Shown: positions 1 through 6,833 of the stretch, piece by piece
How positions within the stretch are numbered: the first letter of the stretch is position 1
Layout: each line of letters opens with the position of its first letter
Source of the DNA: a bacterium
Lineage (GTDB): Bacteria > Armatimonadota > Chthonomonadetes > Chthonomonadales > CAJBBX01
NCBI GenBank assembly: GCA_009885735.1
Contig: VFKD01000217.1
Span: 1-37,269 of the forward strand
Direction: 5' to 3'
DNA length: 37,269 nt
Program-made: the position numbers and the translations under genes
Notes under the pieces: generated by a model
The model's database searches: none
Told to the model about the DNA's origin: nothing
What the model saw: only the letters and a program-made list of their open reading frames with translations

Positions 1-2
1 GC

Positions 3-614
3 TTGGATCCGATTGACGGCACGAAAGGCTTCCTTCGCAATGAGCAGTATGCGGTTGCACTAGCTCTTATTGTGAAGGGTGAGGTGGTGCTTGGGCTGCT
101 CGGCTGCCCAAACCTGCCAAACGCGGATGGTTCTATTGGAGCAGTGTTTGGTGCTGAGCTTGCCCACGGAGCCTTCAGCGTGGCCGCAGATGACGTGCGT
201 ACAACAATCAGGGTGACAGACATTGCCCGTGCGTCCGCCGCATCGTTTTGTGAGTCGGTCGAGTCTGGTCATTCATCCCATTCCGATTCTGAGCGAATTG
301 CTGCGCGTCTGGGCGTGACGCAGCCACCTATCCGCATGGACAGCCAGTGCAAGTATGCGGCCATCGCGCGCGGAGATGCCTCCATCTACTTGCGGATGCC
401 CACGAGCGCGACGTATCAGGAGAAGATCTGGGACCACGCCGCCGGATGGCTTATGGTGAAGGAGGCGGGTGGGGAAGTGACGGACGTGTCCGGCGCGGTT
501 CTGAATTTCTCACTTGGCAGAACGCTCAGCGCAAATCGAGGGGTGGTGGCCACAAATGGCCGCATCCATGCCGAGGTGCTGTCGGCGGTTAGCGAGGTTC
601 TGAGCGGCGCCTAA
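3..614 (+). CDS. cysQ: 3'(2'),5'-bisphosphate nucleotidase / inositol monophosphatase family (CysQ/Hal2-like), 5'-truncated
   Basis: This is the C-terminal two thirds of an Mg-dependent, Li-sensitive phosphatase; the 5' end lies outside the window. The first visible residues, LDPIDGTKGF, are the metal-binding DPIDGT motif of the family. The second metal/substrate motif WDHAAG follows near visible residue 142, and the VKEAGGEVTDVSG and SANRGVVATNG stretches fit the family C terminus. The TKGF form of the first motif is typical of Hal2/CysQ enzymes, which hydrolyse 3'-phosphoadenosine-5'-phosphate to AMP in sulfate assimilation; inositol monophosphatases usually have T.N/NF there. The TAA stop (612-614) overlaps the stop of the convergent ylxR gene. 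The family is certain; PAP as substrate is likely. Confidence 0.87.
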   Translation: MDPIDGTKGFLRNEQYAVALALIVKGEVVLGLLGCPNLPNADGSIGAVFGAELAHGAFSVAADDVRTTIRVTDIARASAASFCESVESGHSSHSDSERIAARLGVTQPPIRMDSQCKYAAIARGDASIYLRMPTSATYQEKIWDHAAGWLMVKEAGGEVTDVSGAVLNFSLGRTLSANRGVVATNGRIHAEVLSAVSEVLSGA

Positions 615-880
615 ACGCCTGCCTCCGACTGCGCGAGTAGTGCGATGTAGACCTCGGGGCCAACCTGCGCCTTCAAGCTTCTGTCGAGCTTCTTGGCTTT
701 CTGAGAGGCTGAGATGCACGTAGCCGCAGCGCATACATAGGCACCGCGGCCTGGCAGTTTCCCACCTTTGTCAAAAGCCACACTGCCGTCAGAGCCGCGA
801 ACCACGCGCAAAAGACCGCGCTTGTCTCCTGTTGTGCGACATGCGACACAGAGTCGCGTCGGTATGTGCTTTGGCCGCAT
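611..880 (-). CDS. ylxR: YlxR/RnpM family RNA-binding protein (DUF448)
   Basis: A basic 89-residue protein. The N terminus contains PTRLCVACR, a version of the family signature RxCVGCR. It is followed by a conserved LLRVVR strand and the GRGAYVC loop seen in YlxR structures. YlxR proteins bind RNA, and in Firmicutes the protein has been reported to modulate RNase P. The gene starts 9 nt after the nusA stop, so the two are almost certainly co-transcribed. In most bacteria infB comes next; here the gene ends tail-to-tail on the cysQ-like gene, with the two stop codons sharing bases 612-613. Confidence 0.93.
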   Translation of the reverse strand: MRPKHIPTRLCVACRTTGDKRGLLRVVRGSDGSVAFDKGGKLPGRGAYVCAAATCISASQKAKKLDRSLKAQVGPEVYIALLAQSEAGV

Positions 881-889
881 CCGCTAGGC

Positions 890-2140
890 CTAGACGGCCA
901 CCTCGACCTCAGCCGGCGCCTCATCCGCAGCAACAGGGGCCGACGCTCCGTTTGCGTGTCCGGATTCATCGACTGACGGGCTGTGGTCCGCGGTCTCCAT
1001 CGACGCCACTACGGCGTGATCGGCATCGTCAACTGGCACGGCGCTGTACGCAGGGGTGTCCTCTCCATCCGCCGTGGCGGACATCAACGCCGCACGAGCC
1101 ACCTGAGACTCGCTGCGAATGTCTATACGCCAGCCGGTCAATCGAGCGGCAAGCCGCACGTTCTGGCCGGACTTGCCAATGGCGAGGGAGAGCTGGTTGT
1201 CCGGCACGGTCACCAGCGCGCTCTTCTGTTCTTCGTTGATATCCACTTTCACCGCCTTGGCGGGTGAAAGGGCCTCGGCGATGAACTGCGAAGCCTCTGG
1301 AGACCAGCGAATGATGTCGATCTTTTCGTCGTAAAGCTCGTTCACTACCGACTGCACGCGCGTGCCCCTGTGGCCAACGCAGCTTCCCACGGGGTCGACC
1401 TTCTCGTCCCGCGAAGTGACGGCAATCTTGGAGCGTGCTCCAGGCTCTCGCGCCACTGCCTTGATGGTGACGATGCCGTCCGCAATCTCGGGCACTTCCA
1501 GCTCGAATAGGCGCCGGATGAGACTTGGATGCGTGCGGGATACTGTAACCTGCGGGCCTTTTGGGGTGTTGCGAACGTCCAGGATATAGAGCTTAATACG
1601 GTCGTGAAAGCGGTACGGTTCGGTGGGCACCTGCTCTTGGGGCGGGAGCACTGCCTCGACCTTGCCGAGATTGATCTGCACCGTCTTGTGCTCGCGGCGC
1701 TCCACCACCCCGGTGACTACCTCGCTCAGGCGAGCGTTATACTCGTCGAAGACTTTTGCCCGCTCCGCCTCGCGAAGCTGCTGCACCATCACCTGGCGCG
1801 CCGTCTGAGCGGCGATGCGCCCGAAGGTGGACGGCGTGACGTCCGTTTCTAGAATCTCTCCCACCAGAATATCCGGATTGACGGCTTGCGCCTCTTCCAG
1901 CAGGATGTCGTTTGGGCCCATCTCGGTCTCTTCGTCCGGCAGCACCACCGTCTTGCGGCAGTGGACCTGGAAGGATGCCTGAGACGAGTTTATCCGCACT
2001 TTGATCTCGCCGCCATGCGCGGCAAAGTTCTTCTTGTACGCAGTTACTAGAGCCTGCTCCAGCGTCTCGAGCAGCAGCTCCGGACTGATATCTTTCTCCC
2101 GCGCAAGTTGCTGCAGCGCGTCCAGGAAGTCCCCGTTCAT
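890..2140 (-). CDS. nusA: Transcription termination/antitermination factor NusA
   Basis: A 416-residue NusA. The N-terminal RNA-polymerase-binding domain spans about residues 1-130. An S1 domain follows (about 140-205), then KH1 (about 206-285, with the GSCVGHRGTRV loop) and KH2 (about 290-350, with AIGKSGQNVRLAARLTGW). The last 65 residues form an acidic, Ala/Val-rich low-complexity tail instead of the two AR repeats of enterobacterial NusA. The ATG is preceded by AAGGAGG at about 8 nt spacing, which fixes the start. NusA modulates pausing, Rho-dependent and intrinsic termination. No rimP lies upstream: the gene is the first of its operon, divergent from miaB. Confidence 0.97.
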   Translation of the reverse strand: MNGDFLDALQQLAREKDISPELLLETLEQALVTAYKKNFAAHGGEIKVRINSSQASFQVHCRKTVVLPDEETEMGPNDILLEEAQAVNPDILVGEILETDVTPSTFGRIAAQTARQVMVQQLREAERAKVFDEYNARLSEVVTGVVERREHKTVQINLGKVEAVLPPQEQVPTEPYRFHDRIKLYILDVRNTPKGPQVTVSRTHPSLIRRLFELEVPEIADGIVTIKAVAREPGARSKIAVTSRDEKVDPVGSCVGHRGTRVQSVVNELYDEKIDIIRWSPEASQFIAEALSPAKAVKVDINEEQKSALVTVPDNQLSLAIGKSGQNVRLAARLTGWRIDIRSESQVARAALMSATADGEDTPAYSAVPVDDADHAVVASMETADHSPSVDESGHANGASAPVAADEAPAEVEVAV

Positions 2141-2166
2141 AGCTCACCCTCCTTAACAAAACGGAA

Positions 2167-2184
2167 GCCGCCCGTAAAGGCGGC
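2167..2184 (-). promoter_or_regulatory. GC-rich hairpin in the nusA leader
   Basis: GCCGCC and GGCGGC form a perfect 6-bp stem with a 6-nt loop, about 27 nt before the nusA start and just before its Shine-Dalgarno. On the minus strand the stem is followed by TTCCGTTTTG, a weak U-rich run. It could act as a NusA-sensitive attenuator or protect the leader; that role is inferred. A possible minus-strand -10 box, TATACT, lies further upstream near 2250, without a convincing -35. Confidence 0.4.
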
Positions 2185-2299
2185 CACAAAATAGCACAAA
2201 GAGCGGGCGGCGCCCACACTTCCAGATGGCTCCGACGTCCAACGTACAGAGTATATCACAAAGGGCGGCGCGGGGCAAGGGGAGAAACACCGGGTCTCG

Positions 2300-2329
2300 T
2301 TGCTATGGGCGAGCCAGGGCGGCTATAAT
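2300..2329 (+). promoter_or_regulatory. Sigma-70 promoter of miaB, predicted leaderless
   Basis: TTGCTA (2300-2305) and a perfect TATAAT (2324-2329) are separated by 18 nt. The -10 box ends 5 nt before the miaB ATG at 2335, so transcription should begin at or within a base or two of the start codon. There is no ribosome binding site, and a TGA in frame at 2329-2331 rules out an earlier start. Confidence 0.7.
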
Positions 2330-2334
2330 GAGCC

Positions 2335-3771
2335 ATGCCAACACCTGTCGCCACGGCGCCTAGCTCCCTCTATCGCAGCTACCATGTTGTCACGTGGGGC
2401 TGCCAGATGAACGACGAGGACTCCGAGCAGATGGCGCTCGGGCTCGAGCAGCTTGGCCTCACTGCCGCACCCGATGTGGAGCATGCCGACGTGGTCATTC
2501 TGAACACGTGCTCTGTCCGGCAGAAGCCTGTAGACAAGGCGTACAGCAAGCTGGGCGAACTGCGCGAGCTTCAGCAAGAGCGTCCGCACCTTGTGGTGGG
2601 TGTGTGCGGATGCATGGCTCAAGTCGAGAGCGTCGAGCTTCGCAGGCGCGCACCGTTTGTAGACATCGTTCTGGGCACCGGCAACCTTGGAGCGCTCCCG
2701 CATCTTGTCCAGGAGGCGATCTCGCGCCGATCGCTGCCTAGAGATGGCGGGGCTGGAGCGGACCTCACGGAGATATCGCTGCCTCCACGCACCGGCCAGA
2801 CGGTCACCGACGTACCGCTGCGCAACATTCGTCGGCGCGCCAAGCTCAAGGCGCATGTTCCCATCATGTATGGGTGCGACAAGTTCTGCGCGTTCTGCAT
2901 CGTGCCTTTCACTCGGGGCAGGGAGCGGAGCCGGCCCACGTCCGAGATTCTCGCCGAAATTGAGGGCCTGGCAAGAGGTGGGACGCGCGAGGTGACGCTC
3001 CTCGGCCAGACGGTCAACTCCTATGGCAAGAATCTCCTGGAGGGAAGGGTCCCCTTCGCAGATCTGCTTCGCAGGGTTGGCGCCGTTCGGGGAATCGAGC
3101 GCATCCGATTCACATCGCCGTACCCGAAGGACTTCTCCGGGGACCTCATCAAGGCAATCTCGGAAGTGCGCGCGGTCTGCGAGCACGTTCATCTGCCTCT
3201 TCAGGTGGGCGATGACAGTCTGCTTGCTGCGATGCGCCGGGGGTACACAGTTGACGACTTTCGTCGCATCCTCTGGGAGCTTCGAGAGGCAGTCCCCGGC
3301 ATAGCGGTCACCACCGACATCATGCTGGGCTTCCCTGGCGAAACCGACGAGGCATTTCGCAACACGCTGACGTTTGTGCAGGAGTGCCAGTTCGATTCGG
3401 CATTTATGTTCGCCTACTCCGTGCGCGAGGGTACGAGGGCCGCCGAGATGGGGAATCAGGTGCCGCAGAGCGTTCGCATTGAGCGGCTGAAGGAGCTCAT
3501 AGACCTTCAGAACCGCATCACCTGTGAGATCAATGAGGCGCAGGCGGGCCGGGTTTTTGAAGTACTGGTGGAGGGCGCGAGCCCGAAGAACCCTCTGAAA
3601 GTGACCGGGCTAACGCGCACGATGAAGACGGTCAACTTCGATGGGGATTTACGCCTCATTGGCAGGCTGGTGGACGTTCGCGCGGTGAAGTCTCACCTGT
3701 GGGGATTCCAAGGCGAGTCTGTCGAGGAGCGTCTGCCCCTTTCGCAGCGACTCCCAGCCACAGTCTCGTAG
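2335..3771 (+). CDS. miaB: tRNA (N6-isopentenyl adenosine(37)-C2)-methylthiotransferase MiaB
   Basis: A 478-residue radical-SAM methylthiotransferase that adds a methylthio group to i6A37 of tRNAs reading UNN codons. The N-terminal MTTase domain has the three cluster cysteines C23 (TWGCQMN), C59 (LNTCSVR) and C93 (CGCMAQ). The radical-SAM CxxxCxxC motif is C181, C185 and C188 (YGCDKFCAFC). A TRAM-like RNA-binding domain closes the protein. MTA-type family members (MtaB, RimO) are possible on general grounds, but the WGCQMN start, the LNTCSVRxxP motif and the full-length match favour MiaB. It is followed directly by mutS, a pairing known from other bacteria. The start is fixed by the upstream in-frame stop. 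Confidence 0.95.
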   Translation: MPTPVATAPSSLYRSYHVVTWGCQMNDEDSEQMALGLEQLGLTAAPDVEHADVVILNTCSVRQKPVDKAYSKLGELRELQQERPHLVVGVCGCMAQVESVELRRRAPFVDIVLGTGNLGALPHLVQEAISRRSLPRDGGAGADLTEISLPPRTGQTVTDVPLRNIRRRAKLKAHVPIMYGCDKFCAFCIVPFTRGRERSRPTSEILAEIEGLARGGTREVTLLGQTVNSYGKNLLEGRVPFADLLRRVGAVRGIERIRFTSPYPKDFSGDLIKAISEVRAVCEHVHLPLQVGDDSLLAAMRRGYTVDDFRRILWELREAVPGIAVTTDIMLGFPGETDEAFRNTLTFVQECQFDSAFMFAYSVREGTRAAEMGNQVPQSVRIERLKELIDLQNRITCEINEAQAGRVFEVLVEGASPKNPLKVTGLTRTMKTVNFDGDLRLIGRLVDVRAVKSHLWGFQGESVEERLPLSQRLPATVS

Positions 3772-3773
3772 CC

Positions 3774-6524
3774 TTGGCCACCAAGAGGGCAGCCCCGGCC
3801 CCTTCCAACTCTGCCGCCGCTTCGCCCTCCGCGGCAGGCGGCGACTCTGCGGCTCGCGTAGAGTCCGGCTACTCTGCTCGCACACCCCTCATGCGCCAAT
3901 ACTTCGAGGCTCGCGACGAGCATCCGGGCGTTCTGCTCTTGATGCGCGTGGGCGACTTCTATGAAGCCTACGGCGACGACGCCGTAGCCGTTGCCGAGCT
4001 GCTTAACATTACGCTGACGGGGCGCGATGACTCCGGGCAGCGCGTGGCGATGGCCGGCGTTCCGCACCATGCTGTCGAGCGCTACCTTGCCCGGCTCTTG
4101 AAGCTGGGTCGGCGAGTTGCACTCATGGAGCAGCAGGGTGAGCAGCCAACGGGCAAAGGGCTCTTCACGCGCAAAGTGACTCGGGTGCTCTCCCGCGGAA
4201 CGGTGCTGGAGGACGGACTGCTCGAGTCTGATGCGGCGAATCGCCTTGTCGCGGTCGCCTCGCGGGACGGACTCGTGGGAGTAGCCGCACTGGACGTCTC
4301 CACCGGTGAGTTTCTTACGACACAGTTCGATAGATCCGATGCCCTTAAGCGCGGCGCGGCGGAGGTGGCCCGACTCGATCCGTCCGAGGTGCTCATCGAG
4401 GAGGGTGACTGCATTCACTCTGCGGTTCTGGACCTGCTGGATGCTCGTCGCATCACGCCGATGCCCGCTTCCGGCTCCCTGTCGGACGCAGCGGCGACCT
4501 CGGTGCTGCTCGAGCACTTCGGCACTCTCAGCTTGCGTGGCTACGGCTGCGATGGCCTGCCGGCGGCGGCAAGGGCCTGCGCCCTGGCTCTCACCTATGT
4601 CAAAGGCTCTTGCGCTTCTGCGCTCAAGCATATTGTGTCGCTTGGCGCCTACTCCGTGGGCTCCACGATGCAGCTCGACGCCGCCACGCGCCGAAACCTC
4701 GAGATCACCCAGTCTCTGTCGGAGGGAGGGAGGCAGGGGTCGCTGCTTAGCGTTTTGGACAGAACCGTCACCCCGATGGGAGCGCGCATGCTGCGCGGGT
4801 GGCTGCTGGAGCCGCTGCTGGAGGCGGATCTCATCCGCGAGCGCCACGACGCCGTTGCAGAGCTGGCGGGCGATCCAATGATTCTCGAGGAGCTTCGCAG
4901 TTCGCTTCGCGGCGTGCAGGACATCGAGCGGTTGGTCTCTCGCGCTTCGGCGGGCGTGGCGAACGCACGCGATCTCGGAGCGCTTGCCTCCTCGCTATTC
5001 CGAACAGAGGCGTTGAGGTCGTCTCTCGTTCGTACACAGTCTCCCATTCTTGCGCGCTGCGCCGAACGGCTCAACGGCGACGGCACGGAGATATCTCTTC
5101 GCAGCATCGGCGACGAGGAGACTCTTGTACACCCCTCGGAGACCCAGGCGGAGCTGCGTGCCCGGCTCACAGGCGCCCTTCAAGACAACCCTCCAGTGAG
5201 CCTGCGCGACGGCGGGCTGATACGAGCGGGCCACAGCGAAGAGCTCGACGAGCTGCGCAGACTCGCGGCGGGCGGGAGAGGGTGGATCGCTGCATTTGAG
5301 GCGACCGCCCGCGCGAGCCTCAACATTCCTTCGCTCAAGGTGGGATTCAACTCTGTATTTGGCTACTATATCGAGGTCACTCGCACTCATCTCGACAAGG
5401 TGCCCGCCGAGTATATTCGCAAGCAGACCACCGCCAATGCGGAGCGCTACATCACTCAGGAGCTCAAGGAGTATGAGACCCGCGTCACGGGAGCTGACGA
5501 ACGAGCGGCAGATCTTGAGCACCACCTTTTCTGCGCCCTGCGAGAGCGAGTGGCCGCTGCCGCGCCGCAGCTTCTCGCGACGGCTCGGGCGGCGGCCACA
5601 GTGGACGTGCTGGCGGGACTGGCCGCCGTTGCGACAAGCAATCGCTATGTGCGGCCCGTGGTGGACGACGGTCTGACACTTCAGATTCGAGCGGGACGGC
5701 ATCCGGTGGTGGAGGCGCTGCGGGGAGTGGGCAGGTTCGTTCCAAACGACTGCCTGCTGGACAGCGACCTTTACCAGGTCCACATTCTGACAGGGCCGAA
5801 CATGAGCGGCAAATCGACCGCGCTGAGGCAGGTGGCGCTCATCGCATTGATGGCCCAGAGCGGCAGCTTCGTTCCGGCGGACGCCGCTCACATCGGAGTC
5901 GTGGACCGGATATTCACCCGGGTAGGCGCTCACGACGAGCTCGCCTCTGGGCAGTCCACCTTCATGGTGGAGATGAACGAGACGGCAAACATTCTTAACA
6001 ACGCCACCGAACGGAGCCTGGTGATCCTCGATGAGGTGGGCCGGGGCACCAGCACCTTCGACGGCCTCGCCATCGCATGGGCGGTGGTTGAACGCCTGGT
6101 TGCACTCGGCTGCAAGAGCCTTTTCGCCACTCACTACCACCAGCTCAACGAGATTGCCGCCTCCTGCGCGTCTGTCAAGAACTTTCGAGTTGCCGTTCGC
6201 GAGACCGAGAGCGAGGTCATCTGGCTGCACCGCGTGGTAGCAGGGGGCACGGACAAGAGTTACGGCCTGCAGGTAGCTCGCATGGCAGGCGTGCCTCAGC
6301 CGGTGGTGGCAAGAGCCAAGGCGATTCTCGAGAATCTGGAGCGTGGGTCTGGTCGCGCCAGGCCTTCGCCGCCTGCTGAAAAGCGGCTCCAGTTGACCCT
6401 GTTTGACCTCGAGCCGCACCCCGTCGTGGAGGCGCTTCGGCAGGTGGATGTGTCGGTGATGACGCCGGTTGAGGCGCTCATTCGGCTCGAGGAACTCGTT
6501 CGTCTGGCAGGCAGCGGACAGTAG
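3774..6524 (+). CDS. mutS: DNA mismatch repair protein MutS
   Basis: Full-length mismatch-recognition ATPase, about 916 residues from the chosen TTG. The TPLMRQYF start of the family is followed by the mismatch-wedging F-x-E motif (F62, E64 in GDFYEAY). Then come the connector and lever domains, and the C-terminal ATPase with GPNMSGKST (about 674-682), DEVGRGTSTFDG and FATHYHQL. Three starts are possible: ATG 3699, inside miaB; TTG 3774, just after the miaB stop; and ATG 3891. The 3699 start would add 25 residues encoded in a second frame of miaB; the 3891 start begins exactly at the family core. The 40 residues between are Ala/Ser/Pro-rich. I prefer 3774, without a strong Shine-Dalgarno. It works with MutL, encoded downstream. 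Confidence 0.95.
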   Translation: MATKRAAPAPSNSAAASPSAAGGDSAARVESGYSARTPLMRQYFEARDEHPGVLLLMRVGDFYEAYGDDAVAVAELLNITLTGRDDSGQRVAMAGVPHHAVERYLARLLKLGRRVALMEQQGEQPTGKGLFTRKVTRVLSRGTVLEDGLLESDAANRLVAVASRDGLVGVAALDVSTGEFLTTQFDRSDALKRGAAEVARLDPSEVLIEEGDCIHSAVLDLLDARRITPMPASGSLSDAAATSVLLEHFGTLSLRGYGCDGLPAAARACALALTYVKGSCASALKHIVSLGAYSVGSTMQLDAATRRNLEITQSLSEGGRQGSLLSVLDRTVTPMGARMLRGWLLEPLLEADLIRERHDAVAELAGDPMILEELRSSLRGVQDIERLVSRASAGVANARDLGALASSLFRTEALRSSLVRTQSPILARCAERLNGDGTEISLRSIGDEETLVHPSETQAELRARLTGALQDNPPVSLRDGGLIRAGHSEELDELRRLAAGGRGWIAAFEATARASLNIPSLKVGFNSVFGYYIEVTRTHLDKVPAEYIRKQTTANAERYITQELKEYETRVTGADERAADLEHHLFCALRERVAAAAPQLLATARAAATVDVLAGLAAVATSNRYVRPVVDDGLTLQIRAGRHPVVEALRGVGRFVPNDCLLDSDLYQVHILTGPNMSGKSTALRQVALIALMAQSGSFVPADAAHIGVVDRIFTRVGAHDELASGQSTFMVEMNETANILNNATERSLVILDEVGRGTSTFDGLAIAWAVVERLVALGCKSLFATHYHQLNEIAASCASVKNFRVAVRETESEVIWLHRVVAGGTDKSYGLQVARMAGVPQPVVARAKAILENLERGSGRARPSPPAEKRLQLTLFDLEPHPVVEALRQVDVSVMTPVEALIRLEELVRLAGSGQ

Positions 6525-6646
6525 GGCCGGTTGTTTCGGCGGACTGCAGTTGCCTCATGACCAAGACGAGGCAGGAGTTCCATGTGCCGCGCATAGAACT
6601 ACCGTGGAAGTAGATTCGGTCCAGCCTAGAAGCTTGATGATGAACT

Positions 6647-6767
6647 CGCGACTTCACACCTGCGACTAAAGTCGCGGCTGGCAACGACACGAAATCCACC
6701 TTCGTGGATTGAGTATTCAGTGCCCGAAGGGGCACTTCGGGCCGTTTACAGCCGCGGTTTCAACCGC
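6647..6767. repeat. Cluster of four short palindromes (REP/BIME-like) between mutS and mutL
   Basis: The 309-bp mutS-mutL gap holds no gene that I can support. It contains four different perfect hairpins in a row: CGCGACTT paired with AAGTCGCG (6647-6676, with an inner GCGACT-aa-AGTCGC), AATCCAC-cttc-GTGGATT (6693-6710), GTGCCC-gaag-GGGCAC (6720-6735) and GCGGTT-tc-AACCGC (6754-6767). A further 6-bp stem, TGCCTC/GAGGCA, lies at 6551-6573. The regular spacing and the small loops resemble REP-type or miniature transposable elements mobilised by IS200-like RAYT enzymes. That origin is inferred. Confidence 0.65.
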
Positions 6768-6833
6768 AGGGCCAAACAAAACCGATTGGTTTTTCATCGG
6801 CCTACTAGTGTCACTGGCTGAGGAGTAATGTAG

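Noticed and set aside
3693-4847. 384-residue open frame antisense to the miaB end and mutS start
   Set aside because: Same reason: it overlaps two well-supported genes and has no recognisable motif.
4995-6419. 474-residue open frame antisense to mutS
   Set aside because: It lies wholly inside a certain mutS gene and shows no domain; it is a codon-bias artefact.
6469-6735. Short open frames on both strands in the mutS-mutL gap
   Set aside because: They run through the palindrome cluster, have no ribosome sites, and show repetitive-element translation rather than a protein.
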